Assembly (NCBI RefSeq): GCF_024609785.1
Contig: NZ_JANHJQ010000019.1
Coordinates: forward strand, 34,885 to 89,808
Reading direction: 5' to 3'
From: Pseudalkalibacillus decolorationis
GTDB taxonomy: Bacteria > Bacillota > Bacilli > Bacillales > Fictibacillaceae
DNA: 54,924 nucleotides
Positions 25,426-34,593 of the stretch are shown here, piece after piece. Made by a program: the position numbers and the translations under genes. Position 1 is the first letter of the stretch. Every line of letters starts with the position of its first letter. A model generated the notes under the pieces. It saw nothing but the letters and a program-made list of their open reading frames with translations. It was not told the origin of the DNA and did no database searches.

Positions 25426-26712
25426 TTAAAGACTTAATTCATAATAGCGTCTAGGTCTGCCTGTAGAAAAAGGTTGATCATAACTAACAATAGAAGCATA
25501 ACCACTCTTTTCTAACATAGAAAGTAGTCTGCGTGCACTTCTTAATGAACAACCATAATATTCGGACAGTTCATTAGCAGAGAGCATTCCTTTTCCTATT
25601 TTTTTATTGATCACCTGAATTTTAGAAAGGGTTGCTGAACTGATTCCAACTTCTTGACTAATCTGCTCAATCTTCTCGTCATAGCCTGTTATATATTCTA
25701 TTTCATTCTGATCCCCAAGAGGACCTATCATTGTCCCATTGATCTTCCGAATATAAGCACAATTCCCTCCATCTTCTTTCGATTTTTTCAAAGCAATTCG
25801 AGCATTATTCGTTGCTTCATTCGCTGTTAGACCCTCTCCTATACCATAACTAACCGACATTAGTATAGTTTTACGAATTTGTTCTAGTAAAAAATTGGCT
25901 TCGTTATCATTTAAACCTTTTGAAATCTTCCCCATCGTACCATAAATAATAAATTCGTTTCCTCCAGAAAAAACCACAGAGGATTGAGTCTCTGCCCCAT
26001 ATTTTAAAATGAGATCATAAAGTTTTAATTTCATGCTTTGTAATTTATATTCCGAGTAATTTTGCATAATAGATTTAATATTGTCCATATGGAAAATCCC
26101 CACACTTATCTGTGCTTCCTGTGTTTTTAAGCTTGTGATTTCAAGAATTAACAATTCTAACGTTTTCCGAAGGGCAAATTTACTTGGTACAACTCTAAAG
26201 CACGGTATTTCCTCTCTTCTCAATGTGTTAAGCGTTGTCAAAAGACTAGTAATGCAAAAATTGACTTTTCCTTGTTGATATAAGTTCATGTGAAAACGTG
26301 TGATTTCATCCGCATCTAGAGGATTAAATTTGCTCATATGTATGTTTTCAAAAGGTAAATCTAATTCTTCAAAAACCTCTTTCACTTCCTGTGGTTTAAA
26401 TACATCAATACTTAATTGACTTATTTTTAAATTATGTACATATCGAATATTAAAAAGGGTTCGATAAAGGGTTGTGATGTCGTGTTGTACATATTTAATT
26501 GGAACTGCTAAGTCTATAGAATTTTTCGCAATCTGATAAGGTGCAACACCAGTAAATAAAAATCCATCTACCTTGTCTCTAATTTTTTTTATCATTGGAA
26601 TGATCGAGTTATGTTCATCATATAAAAGGGTTTCATACTCAATTTTATAGTCTTTAAATATAGATATAGCCTGTTTTAAAGAATCTTCCGGACCAACAAT
26701 TGCAATTTTCAA
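25426..26712 (-). CDS. Putative regulator with degenerate GGDEF-like domain and C-terminal HTH
   Basis: A 428-residue protein; TTG 26712 is chosen because GGGGGTGG lies just upstream and the product then begins MKIAIVGPEDSL. Residues about 1-150 look like a Rossmann-type sensor (VDGFLFTGVAPYQIA). The middle (about 195-330) resembles a diguanylate-cyclase fold with SGGNEF in place of GGDEF, so it is likely non-catalytic. The end (about 365-428) is a winged HTH (LSANELSEYYGCSLRSARRL). It lies just upstream of the amidohydrolase operon and downstream of an RpiR gene, so it probably controls one of them. I do not recognise a named family. Confidence 0.65.
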   Translation of the reverse strand: MKIAIVGPEDSLKQAISIFKDYKIEYETLLYDEHNSIIPMIKKIRDKVDGFLFTGVAPYQIAKNSIDLAVPIKYVQHDITTLYRTLFNIRYVHNLKISQLSIDVFKPQEVKEVFEELDLPFENIHMSKFNPLDADEITRFHMNLYQQGKVNFCITSLLTTLNTLRREEIPCFRVVPSKFALRKTLELLILEITSLKTQEAQISVGIFHMDNIKSIMQNYSEYKLQSMKLKLYDLILKYGAETQSSVVFSGGNEFIIYGTMGKISKGLNDNEANFLLEQIRKTILMSVSYGIGEGLTANEATNNARIALKKSKEDGGNCAYIRKINGTMIGPLGDQNEIEYITGYDEKIEQISQEVGISSATLSKIQVINKKIGKGMLSANELSEYYGCSLRSARRLLSMLEKSGYASIVSYDQPFSTGRPRRYYELSL

Positions 26713-26761
26713 TACTTCCACCCCCAACTACGGCATATAAAGAACGCGAAAAATGAAACAT

Positions 26762-27610
26762 TTATTTATGAAAAATATCAAAACGGTTCCAAGTATCTTC
26801 TAATACCTCTAAACGATCATTAAGGTCCTCTTGCTTTTCCTTACCAACAAACGTAATTAAGGAGTTAATTAAGCTCAGAGGTGCAACGAATGAATCAATA
26901 AATGTCGGTATTTGACTCGTTGCAGGAAGTGGAATATCAGCATGTGAAATAAGGGGGGACAACAAGTGATCTGTAATGGCTATCGTTGTCGCACCTTTTT
27001 CTTTTGCGTAGGAGAAAATCTCAATCGTACTCTTTGTATAGCGAGCAAAGCTTATACCAATTACTACATCTTCTTTATTTACATCATAAAATCGTTCAGC
27101 TGTCATCTCTAAAGATTGAATGAACTCTACATTGTCCAAAATCATGTGAAGATAATAGTGGAGAAATACACCAAGCGACATCGCACTTCGATTTGCAACG
27201 ATAAATATTCTTTTTGCTTGCAATAAATGCTTCACAGCTTTATGAAAAGCATTTAAATCTAATTTCTCCATTGTTGATTGGATATTTGCAATATCATCTT
27301 GAAAAATTTCATAGACTCCTTTTTCTTCTTTTTCGTATACTTGTTTCGAAATGTTCAACCTTTCTTTAATTGTCAGTTGTTGTTGAACAGAGTCTTGCAT
27401 ATATTGCTGAAGTTCAGGATATCCCGAATAACCAAGAAACGTTGCAAATCGTACAACAGTTGCATCGCTTACTCCCGCCATTTTCGCTAATTTTCCTACC
27501 GTTAAAAACGGAACTGTATTTGGGTTTTCTAATATATATGTGGCAATTTTAACCTGAGATTTACTCATATGGACTTTGTTTTCAGCAATCTTGCGGTAGA
27601 CGGTTGACAT
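26762..27610 (-). CDS. MurR/RpiR-family transcriptional regulator
   Basis: A 282-residue regulator. The N-terminal HTH_6 domain (about 1-77) contains VGKLAKMAGVSDATVVRFAT. The C-terminal SIS domain (about 125-255) contains RIFIVANRSAMSLG and the VIGISFARYTKSTIEIFSYA segment that would bind a phosphorylated sugar or similar effector. A CAGGGGG site precedes ATG 27610. It lies 70 bases downstream of the aminotransferase gene, whose promoter carries two GAAA-N6-TTTC dyads of the kind this family binds, so it is a good candidate for controlling that gene and itself. Confidence 0.9.
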   Translation of the reverse strand: MSTVYRKIAENKVHMSKSQVKIATYILENPNTVPFLTVGKLAKMAGVSDATVVRFATFLGYSGYPELQQYMQDSVQQQLTIKERLNISKQVYEKEEKGVYEIFQDDIANIQSTMEKLDLNAFHKAVKHLLQAKRIFIVANRSAMSLGVFLHYYLHMILDNVEFIQSLEMTAERFYDVNKEDVVIGISFARYTKSTIEIFSYAKEKGATTIAITDHLLSPLISHADIPLPATSQIPTFIDSFVAPLSLINSLITFVGKEKQEDLNDRLEVLEDTWNRFDIFHK

Positions 27611-27680
27611 TATTTTACCCCCTGCATGGTTCGTACCTCCACATTAGTTTGGTACAAAAACGAAAAACGTTCAAGCTAAA

Positions 27681-29072
27681 TTAATAGATTCTTTCCAGAT
27701 TCGCTAATACTTTGTCGTACGATTCAAGGGTACGGTTTACTTCTGTTTCTCCATGAACCGTAGAAAGACTATAACGATTCAATGGCTTTGTATAAACTCC
27801 TTCAGCTAACAACTGGAAATCTAATTCTTTACGTAAAGCGAAATTCGATTGTTGCATGTCACGATAGTTCAATATCTTATCTTTTTCCGTAATTACGACA
27901 TTGAAAATAGAACCTAAACCGACTGTTTGCATGGCAATCCCGCGCTTTTTAAACAGATTACAAATACCTTCTTTTAATTGATCAGTAACAGCCAAAACAT
28001 GATCAATTTCCTGTTCTAAATGTTTAATCGTTGCTAGTCCGGCCGCTAGTATTGTTGGATGACCATTGTACGTACCACTGTGGAACAAGACCTCTTTAGC
28101 ACTCGATTGTTTACTTTGACTAGAGTCAAAAACATCTGAAGAAGCTTTAGGAGCACTAACCTCCAAAATATCTTTCTTTCCTCCAATGATTCCAATAGGA
28201 AACCCTCCGCCAACCACCTTACCAAGGGTCGTTAAATCAGGCTTTATTTGATAAACGGATTGTGCACCTCCAAGCCCTAAACGAAAGCCGGTCTTTACTT
28301 CATCATATATCAGCAAAATTCCTAATTGGTCGGTAATTTTTCGTAATCCATCCATAAATGATTGTTCTGCTGGAATATAACCACCTTGGATTGGCTCAAG
28401 AATAACTGCAGCGATTTCATCTTTTCTCTTCGTTAAGATCTCAGCGGTGGCATCGAGATTGTTAAAAGGTAAGATCACAGTATGCTCCTCGTGGTATGGA
28501 TCCACACCTTTTGATTCAATCACTGCATTTGGTTGATGTTCAGGACCCGCTTCATGAATCGACGGATTCACACTAAGTAAAACCTGTTCATAGCCTCCAT
28601 GATAATGGCCTTCAAACTTAGCAACTTTATGTTTACCTGTGTAAGCATAAGCCATGCGAATCGCTAAGAGTGTAGCTTCTGTTCCAGAGTTGGTATAACG
28701 AATCAATTCCATACTTGGGTACAACTGTTGAATTTTCTTTCCCATTTCAATTTCAAGACGATGCGGTGTTCCGAATAGAAATGTTCCGTCTTCATCAATT
28801 TGTGTTTGAATCGCCTGAATAACGTCCGGATGTCCGTGGCCAAGCATTAAGGCACCATAGGAAAGAAGATAATCGATGTATTCATTACCATCAAGGTCAT
28901 AAAGGTAGGCTCCTTTCCCTTTATTCATAATAATAGGATATGGATCAAAATATTTAATATTAGCCGTAACTCCACCAGGCATAACCTCTTTTGCTTGGCG
29001 ATAAAATTCTTTTGACCTTTGGTTTTTTTTCATGTACTGATCAGATGTATTGGTTATATTGCTTGTGTCCAT
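27681..29072 (-). CDS. Class III aminotransferase (glutamate-1-semialdehyde mutase-like)
   Basis: A 463-residue PLP enzyme from ATG 29072 (GAGGTGG five bases upstream). The N-terminal VMPGGVTANIKYFDPYP resembles glutamate-1-semialdehyde aminomutase relatives. GTEATLLAIRMA binds the PLP phosphate, and ILIYDEVKTGFR and the PLP lysine in TLGKVVGGGFPIG are clear. The insert KASSDVFDSSQSKQSSAKEV is unusual. Its own promoter with RpiR-type dyads lies upstream, and the RpiR gene follows. Not a haem gene by context; more likely catabolic transamination of an amino acid or amine. Confidence 0.88.
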   Translation of the reverse strand: MDTSNITNTSDQYMKKNQRSKEFYRQAKEVMPGGVTANIKYFDPYPIIMNKGKGAYLYDLDGNEYIDYLLSYGALMLGHGHPDVIQAIQTQIDEDGTFLFGTPHRLEIEMGKKIQQLYPSMELIRYTNSGTEATLLAIRMAYAYTGKHKVAKFEGHYHGGYEQVLLSVNPSIHEAGPEHQPNAVIESKGVDPYHEEHTVILPFNNLDATAEILTKRKDEIAAVILEPIQGGYIPAEQSFMDGLRKITDQLGILLIYDEVKTGFRLGLGGAQSVYQIKPDLTTLGKVVGGGFPIGIIGGKKDILEVSAPKASSDVFDSSQSKQSSAKEVLFHSGTYNGHPTILAAGLATIKHLEQEIDHVLAVTDQLKEGICNLFKKRGIAMQTVGLGSIFNVVITEKDKILNYRDMQQSNFALRKELDFQLLAEGVYTKPLNRYSLSTVHGETEVNRTLESYDKVLANLERIY

Positions 29073-29089
29073 TGGGTCCACCTCATAAT

Positions 29090-29162
29090 GAAATATTTAT
29101 TTCTATAAAATAATAATATGAAATATACGTTTCATTATACACCTGGTATTTTATTTTGTGAA
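29090..29162 (-). promoter_or_regulatory. Promoter with two RpiR-type dyads before the aminotransferase gene
   Basis: On the minus strand TTCACA (29157-29162) and TATAAT (29134-29139) have a 17-base spacer. ATGAAA-N6-TTTCAT at 29118-29135 overlaps the -10 box, and GAAA-N6-TTTC at 29090-29103 precedes the ribosome site. The rest of the 29163-29395 gap shows nothing convincing. Confidence 0.6.
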
Positions 29163-29395
29163 TATATAAATTTAATCTACTGGATTGACTAGACAGTTTC
29201 CGTATGTAACGCGAACATTTCTTTTTTTTACTTATTCTTCTAGACCATCTTCTTCACTGGATATTAAAGACCATCTTTTCAATACTCCTCCGTTTAATTG
29301 CAATGATTCTTTCCTACCATGTTCTATTAATCACTTTACAATCCTTCAAAAAGATACCATCATATTCCTCTTGCAATTGCCTAATGATCATTTAT

Positions 29396-29860
29396 TTAAA
29401 TATCGACTTCACTTTTCTCAATGCTTGGTACAAATGATTGATCTCGGACAACAACAGTTTCTGGCACAAAACGAATCAAGACATTGCTATCCCCTAAATT
29501 CCTGAACCTTGGATCCCATTTTTCTTCATGTGAGCCTAAATAACGTGTCAGTAATCGTTCTGCAATCCCTTTATCAAACTGTTCAACTTTAGCGTGTCCT
29601 CTAAATCCTGCATGCAATACTTTTCCGGTAGTATGATTAAGATCAACTATACCAATAGCACATTTAGAATTCTCCTTTATCCTTCCTGGAAAGCTGTCTG
29701 AAGAAGGAGTCCCAATAATCCAAATACATTCATTTTCCCAATAGAACCAGACAGGGGATTCTCTAGGACCTTCCTTTGATAAGGTTGAAAGATGAGCAAA
29801 TAATGGCTTTTTAAGAAACTCATCTAAGTCAAAACATCGGTTACCTCTAATAATTTGCAT
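29396..29860 (-). CDS. Pyridoxamine 5'-phosphate oxidase-fold protein
   Basis: A 154-residue PPOX-type split-barrel protein; ATG 29860 is preferred, AGGAAGGG being nine bases upstream. Typical segments are FAHLSTLSKEGPRESPVWF, IWIIGTPSSDSFPGRIKENS and CAIGIVDLNHTTGKVLHAGF. These proteins bind FMN, F420 or haem-like cofactors and reduce small substrates. It is monocistronic and its substrate is unknown. Confidence 0.85.
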   Translation of the reverse strand: MQIIRGNRCFDLDEFLKKPLFAHLSTLSKEGPRESPVWFYWENECIWIIGTPSSDSFPGRIKENSKCAIGIVDLNHTTGKVLHAGFRGHAKVEQFDKGIAERLLTRYLGSHEEKWDPRFRNLGDSNVLIRFVPETVVVRDQSFVPSIEKSEVDI

Positions 29861-29914
29861 AGATACCATCCCTTCCTAAATGCTTTTACATACTATATGG
29901 TCCCTAATAAACTT

Positions 29915-30072
29915 TCAACAACTGATACTTACCCAACCTGTATCTGTAGGAAAATCCTTGCTAGTAAGTTTCTGATTAGATAACATTTGGCGATAAGAAG
30001 TAATTGTTCCATCATGTGATACAATGTAAATCTTCTCTTTGGATTGTTGTTTACCATTGAATGAACTTCTCC
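29915..30072 (-). pseudogene. Possible C-terminal remnant of an unrecognised gene
   Basis: A start-less leftward frame of about 50 codons reads like protein (NGKQQSKEKIYIVSHDGTIT, then SYRQMLSNQKL and TDTGWVSISC) and ends at 29915-29917. No ribosome site or ATG opens it. Together with the hairpin at 30165 and repeat R3 it fills the 29861-30405 gap. Confidence 0.3.
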
Positions 30073-30164
30073 CTTATGATTTTGAAATTATCATCCGTGA
30101 TATTATTTATCCCTTTAGACCACAGTTCTATGGTGAGAAAACGAAACCCTTTGATAATTAAAAT

Positions 30165-30195
30165 AAAGCTGTAAGAGGGTACCCTTAACAGCTTT
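30165..30195. terminator. Long hairpin, possible terminator
   Basis: AAAGCTGT (30165-30172) pairs with ACAGCTTT (30188-30195) around an inner AGGGTACCCT dyad. Weak T-rich tracts follow on both strands (TTCTTT and ATTTTAA). It lies 70 bases from repeat R3. Confidence 0.5.
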
Positions 30196-30260
30196 TCTTT
30201 GCTAAAGAAACGCGCCCAATTCTGGAAGATCAGTTAGCTTCTATTAACTGGTATAATGCA

Positions 30261-30379
30261 ATAAAGAAAACTTGGTTAGTGCCAAGCCTTAGCGCTGTCG
30301 ATCGCCTTAGTCCCTAAAGGGATGACCTAAAGGCCCTTGCTTTATACTATGGAAAGTATTTTTATACTTTCTTAACGTA
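30261..30379 (+). repeat. Dispersed repeat, copy R3 (variant)
   Basis: It begins ATAAAGAAAACTTGG as in the other copies and ends in GGAAAGTATTTTTATACTTTC. The middle is expanded by TCCCTAAAGGGATGACCTAA then AGGCCCTTGC, a module also seen in R4. It lies 27 bases before the stop of the DUF899 gene. Confidence 0.8.
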
Positions 30380-30405
30380 AGGCCTAGTCGAATGGAAACT
30401 AAAAT

Positions 30406-31146
30406 TTACTTATCATACCGGTCGTGATGACGCCACCATTCATGTGGAGATGTTTTTTGAACGACCCATGGCGGGGAATCTTCCCATAATTCTTGTCGGC
30501 CAAGTGGGGTAATATCTAAGTAGCTCCAATTACTGCCTAAGGATTCAACCCCGCGCCGCCAAGTGGAATAGGTGTGATATATCCTTTTGTCTTTTAAAAG
30601 AAAAACACTATAGCCGTGTGTTTCACCCTTCTCAGTTGTTGCACCAAAATCATAATTGAATTCGCTTGAAAATGACGAATACCATGGGATCGTCCAACCC
30701 ATTCGGGCCTTAAATGGCTCAATTTTTTCGAATGGTGCTCTAGATATCAGGACAAGCGTCGTGTCACGGGCATTCAGATGAGAGGGGTGCCCTATATTAT
30801 CAACCATCATTGAACATCCAGTGCAACCTTCTTCCCAATTAGGATCGAACATAAAGTGATAAACAATGAGCTGGCGTCGTCCGTCGAATAGATCAAGCAA
30901 GCTCGCTGTACTATCCGGTCCCTCGAAGACATAATCCTTGTCGATCTGGACCATCGGCAGTCTACGTCGCTCTGCGGCAAGTGCGTCTAGTGCACGGGTG
31001 ACTTCCTTTTCCTTCTCTAAAAAATCCTGCTGGGCTTCCTGCCATTCATGCCTTGAGACGATTCTGGGGTTATTTATTTCGCCGTTTTCAGAAGATATGC
31101 TCGTACCTTTTTCAACAGAATGACAACACCCACGCGATTGATCCAT
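30406..31146 (-). CDS. DUF899-family thioredoxin-like protein
   Basis: A 246-residue protein with the DUF899 pattern: RIVSRHEWQEAQQDFLEKEK, RRRLPMVQIDKDYVFEGPDS, then LIVYHFMFDPNWEEGCTGCS, where CTGC sits at the position of a redox or thioredoxin-fold site. WSYLDITPLGRQE near the end is also typical. The family is predicted to have a peroxiredoxin/AhpC-like fold; its role is not established. A GGGGATGAGGT stretch precedes ATG 31146. Monocistronic. Confidence 0.88.
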   Translation of the reverse strand: MDQSRGCCHSVEKGTSISSENGEINNPRIVSRHEWQEAQQDFLEKEKEVTRALDALAAERRRLPMVQIDKDYVFEGPDSTASLLDLFDGRRQLIVYHFMFDPNWEEGCTGCSMMVDNIGHPSHLNARDTTLVLISRAPFEKIEPFKARMGWTIPWYSSFSSEFNYDFGATTEKGETHGYSVFLLKDKRIYHTYSTWRRGVESLGSNWSYLDITPLGRQELWEDSPPWVVQKTSPHEWWRHHDRYDK

Positions 31147-31328
31147 TACCTCATCCCCTTACGTTAAGAATAGTTTTTTTAATTATCCCCACTGTCTGGC
31201 TAAAGCAAGAGCTGTGCTACCTCTTCTCCTCAAGAATACACCTCCTTTTAGCTAATTTTAGCATGATACAAATGGAATTGTTTCTTATAGATTGCTATTT
31301 TTATTTTAAAGACTTAATTAAATGTTTC

Positions 31329-32294
31329 TCAATATAAGCTATTTCTTTCTACTATCGATGGATTGATCATATCCATAACTAAACCATATAGATTTTCCGG
31401 ATATTCAGCTATTCGATGACATAAATACAAGTACCACTCTATTCCGTAGGTCAAGTAAACTTTACAGTTATACTCTTTACTTTTTAAATTACTTAACAAA
31501 CCCGGACATATTCCGTAGAGCATTTCTATTTCTACATGGGGATGATTAAGATATTGACGGTGTTCCATTTCTTGAATAAGACTCTCATCATGTGTGGCTA
31601 TGGATACTGGGTGGTTCGCTTCTATTAATTGTTCTACAAGTTCAAGATAACGGTTATTTAACTCCTTTGATCTAGGCATAACAATATTGGCAGATTCTTG
31701 ATAAGCCCCTTTGACAACTCGTATTTTCCCAGGATAATGAATTAGTTCCTTAATATCATTTATGGATCGATATAAGTGTGCCTGTATAGTTATCCCTACA
31801 TTTGGGCACTGCTCAGTTGTTTTTTTATAAATATCCAGAATGTTATTCGTTTTCGATGACTCTTCCATACTGATCATAAGTGTAATCCCATACAGATTTG
31901 CCCTTTTGGCTACCTCTAGTAAATGAATATGAGCTGTTTCTGAATCCACAGATAATCCAATATGTGATAGATCCAGCGAAACAGTTTGATTCATAGATAG
32001 AGAACCCATTTCTTCAATAAGGTTCAAAAATTCGTCTTTGTCTTTTCTACATTCCTCTACATTTGTTGTATTTTCCCCTATGTATTCCAGTGAAATAAAA
32101 TAATCTTTTTTGATAAGTTCTTTTGCTACTTCGATTCCTTCTTGTTTATTTTCACCTGTAACAAAACGTTTAGCAGCTTTCACTAACAACGGATAGAGTT
32201 CATTGGATTGTTGAATATAGGATTTAATATGGTCATTTCGTGCAATCGATTTAAGTGCTTGAGTCACTTGGACCTCTGGATTCATCATTATCAT
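31329..32294 (-). CDS. Proline dehydrogenase
   Basis: A 321-residue FAD enzyme oxidising proline to pyrroline-5-carboxylate, the monofunctional Bacillus type. ATG 32294 is chosen for its AAGGAG site; an upstream in-frame ATG has none. Barrel motifs include YFISLEYIGENT, VSLDLSHIGL, RVVKGAYQE and SIATHDESL. It is divergent from a MocR regulator gene, with direct repeats between them, which suggests local control. No pyrroline-5-carboxylate dehydrogenase gene is adjacent; the aldehyde dehydrogenase at 44439 is too far and differently arranged. Confidence 0.88.
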   Translation of the reverse strand: MIMMNPEVQVTQALKSIARNDHIKSYIQQSNELYPLLVKAAKRFVTGENKQEGIEVAKELIKKDYFISLEYIGENTTNVEECRKDKDEFLNLIEEMGSLSMNQTVSLDLSHIGLSVDSETAHIHLLEVAKRANLYGITLMISMEESSKTNNILDIYKKTTEQCPNVGITIQAHLYRSINDIKELIHYPGKIRVVKGAYQESANIVMPRSKELNNRYLELVEQLIEANHPVSIATHDESLIQEMEHRQYLNHPHVEIEMLYGICPGLLSNLKSKEYNCKVYLTYGIEWYLYLCHRIAEYPENLYGLVMDMINPSIVERNSLY

Positions 32295-32347
32295 ACAACT
32301 CCTTTTTTCTATTTGAATCAACTTTATCATGATAAAATGGTTTATAT

Positions 32348-32380
32348 TAGTACCACTTATAATCATTTTTGATAGTACCA
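32348..32380. promoter_or_regulatory. Direct repeats TAGTACCA, candidate MocR/GabR-type operator
   Basis: TAGTACCA occurs at 32348-32355 and 32373-32380 (25-base period) in the divergent region, flanking a TATAAT at 32358-32363. GabR, a MocR regulator, binds direct ATACCA repeats, so this arrangement fits the adjacent regulator. Confidence 0.55.
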
Positions 32381-32405
32381 ATTTTATTTAAGGGGAAAAT
32401 GTAAT

Positions 32406-33821
32406 ATGCTTTGGATACCCATTGATCGGTCGTTAGATATACCTTTAATTAAACAAGTTTATCAAAATATACGAAAAAGAATTTTAAATGGAGACTTACA
32501 ATCAGGAGAGAAACTACCATCAACACGAGAACTATCTTCTGAGTTGAAAGTTTCCAGGAATGTGATTTTAGAAGCTTATGATCAACTATTGGCTGAAGGT
32601 TTTTTAGTCTCACAGAGAGGTTCAGGGACATTTGTTGCTGAAGGAGCTTTTTTAAAACAACGTGAAAATGCACCTTCATTTCATTCTTTAAATTGGGGTG
32701 AAGATAAAAACAAAGACGATCACATCATCAACTTCCGTTCAGGGATACCGGCAGTGGATTTATTTCCACGTAAGACATGGGCAAAGTTGTCTCATACCAC
32801 ATGGAATGAAACATCACCTTCTACGTTTGGATATGATCTTCCTGAAGGACGTCCAGAATTAAGGCAGATTTTATCGCGCTATTTACTGAAAACAAGGGGT
32901 GTTGATTGTCATCCGGAACAAATAGTGATTACTTCCGGTGCAACGCAGGCTTTAACTCTTGTTTCTAAATTACTTTTATCTCCAGATGATTTAGTCATAA
33001 TTGAAGATCCAATAACGAATGATATTCAAACCATTTTTAAAACTTCAGGCTCTGCCCTTTACCCGATACCAGTTGATAAATATGGGATGAAGACATCTTT
33101 GCTGCCATTAAATAAAAATCCAAAATTCATCTTTATTACTCCTTCCCACCAGTTTCCGTTGGGAGGAACATTACCGATTCAACGCCGGATCCAACTGATT
33201 AACTACTCAAGAGAAACAAATTGTTATCTTGTTGAGGATGATTATGACAGTGAGTTTCGATATGAAGGTCCACCTGTCAGTTCATTACAGGGATTGGAAC
33301 CAGAACGTGTTATATATATTGGTTCGTTTAGTAAAATTTTATCACCGGCCCTAAGATTGGGATATTTAATTCTTCCTTCACATCTTATTGAAAAATGCCG
33401 CAGACTAAAATGGTTTTCGGATCTACATACCCCTTCTTTAGATCAGCTTATCCTTGCCCGTTTTATTGATGAAGGTTATTTGGAACGACATATTACGAAG
33501 ATGAAGAAGATGTATAAAAACCGAAGAAACTTCCTTATCCATTGTCTAAAAACGACATTTTCAAATAAGGTTAATATTTTCGGTTATTCAACAGGCTTAC
33601 ACCTAATTGTTGAATTTAATGAACAATATTTTTCAAAAGAAATACTTGAGGAAATTGAACAATCTGGGGTTAAAATATATCCCGTAGAAGAGCATACAAT
33701 TGAAAAAGGAAAACATCCTAATCGAATTATATTGGGTTATGGACATTTAAAAAATGAAGATATAAAAGAAGGCGTGACTAGACTACATCAAGCAATATAT
33801 GATGTTAATTCCATAAAGTAA
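32406..33821 (+). CDS. MocR/PdxR-type regulator (GntR HTH fused to aminotransferase fold)
   Basis: A 471-residue regulator. The N-terminal winged HTH (about 10-78) contains GDLQSGEKLPSTRELSSELK and the YDQLLAEGFLVSQRGSGTFV wing. The rest is a class I aminotransferase-like domain with the PLP Lys in GSFSKILSPALRLGYL and the VEDDYDSEFRYEG motif. Such proteins sense PLP with an amino acid or amine, for example GabR and PdxR. It is divergent from proline dehydrogenase. Whether its ligand is proline-related is unknown. Confidence 0.92.
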   Translation: MLWIPIDRSLDIPLIKQVYQNIRKRILNGDLQSGEKLPSTRELSSELKVSRNVILEAYDQLLAEGFLVSQRGSGTFVAEGAFLKQRENAPSFHSLNWGEDKNKDDHIINFRSGIPAVDLFPRKTWAKLSHTTWNETSPSTFGYDLPEGRPELRQILSRYLLKTRGVDCHPEQIVITSGATQALTLVSKLLLSPDDLVIIEDPITNDIQTIFKTSGSALYPIPVDKYGMKTSLLPLNKNPKFIFITPSHQFPLGGTLPIQRRIQLINYSRETNCYLVEDDYDSEFRYEGPPVSSLQGLEPERVIYIGSFSKILSPALRLGYLILPSHLIEKCRRLKWFSDLHTPSLDQLILARFIDEGYLERHITKMKKMYKNRRNFLIHCLKTTFSNKVNIFGYSTGLHLIVEFNEQYFSKEILEEIEQSGVKIYPVEEHTIEKGKHPNRIILGYGHLKNEDIKEGVTRLHQAIYDVNSIK

Positions 33822-33900
33822 AAGTGCTTTTACAAACACTATGCTGATAATACAAAACCCTATTGCATTATTATATATTTATAAAAAAGAGGAGTAGTCT

Positions 33901-34368
33901 ATGAAAGTAAATTTTGCAGAAGTATCTGATGCACTATTAATCCACGACTTAATGATTAAGGCATTTATGGAATATAAAGACGAAGTACCACCGTCAAGTG
34001 CTTTAGAGGAGACGGTACAATCTATATCAACAGCTTTAAAAGATGGGGAGCAAGGTTTAATTGGTTATATTGATGATGAGCCCGTAGGAATGATTCGTTT
34101 TCAATTAAAAGAAAATGGTGTTTATTTTTATAGGCTATCCGTTATACCAGAAAAACAGGGTCAAGGTATTGCGAAAAAAATATTAAAGTCATTAGAAGAT
34201 TATGCAAATAAAAAAGAAATACCTACGATCCTATGTAAAGTCCGTATGACTGTACCTAAAAATATCAAATTATATAGTTCCATAGGGTATAGTATCTATA
34301 ATGAGGAAGTCGTATACAAACCAAACGGTATAAATATAAAAGTTGTTTCTATGATGAAACAGCTCTAG
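33901..34368 (+). CDS. GNAT-family N-acetyltransferase
   Basis: A 155-residue acetyltransferase. The acetyl-CoA-binding motif is in LSVIPEKQGQGIAKKIL (Q-x-x-G-x-G/A pattern). The preceding IGYIDDEPVGMIRFQL is the usual beta strand pair. A GAGGAG site precedes ATG 33901. It follows the MocR gene by 80 bases with no terminator seen. Substrate unknown. Confidence 0.88.
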   Translation: MKVNFAEVSDALLIHDLMIKAFMEYKDEVPPSSALEETVQSISTALKDGEQGLIGYIDDEPVGMIRFQLKENGVYFYRLSVIPEKQGQGIAKKILKSLEDYANKKEIPTILCKVRMTVPKNIKLYSSIGYSIYNEEVVYKPNGINIKVVSMMKQL

Positions 34369-34593
34369 TACTTCAACTAAAGGGTGCACTTAATTAAATG
34401 ACGACCTGTTTGAATTGGGCCATTATGTTGACTAAGAGAAGGAACTATCCGAAAGTCGAAGCTTTAAGTTATTCAATTAACCGCCTGTAATTGAAAAAAG
34501 AGAGATGTAAGAAGGTATTTGATATTTCTACCAGAATAATAAGTATAAAAAGATATAGGATAAAACAAAGTTAACATAACGGAGGAAATTACA

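Noticed and set aside
27681-29072. Calling this hemL
   Set aside because: The fold matches, but there are no haem genes nearby, an unusual insert is present and an RpiR-type promoter precedes it.
34380-34480. Short protein-like frame (NDDLFELGHYVD)
   Set aside because: Only about a dozen codons before a stop, with no start and no recognisable family.
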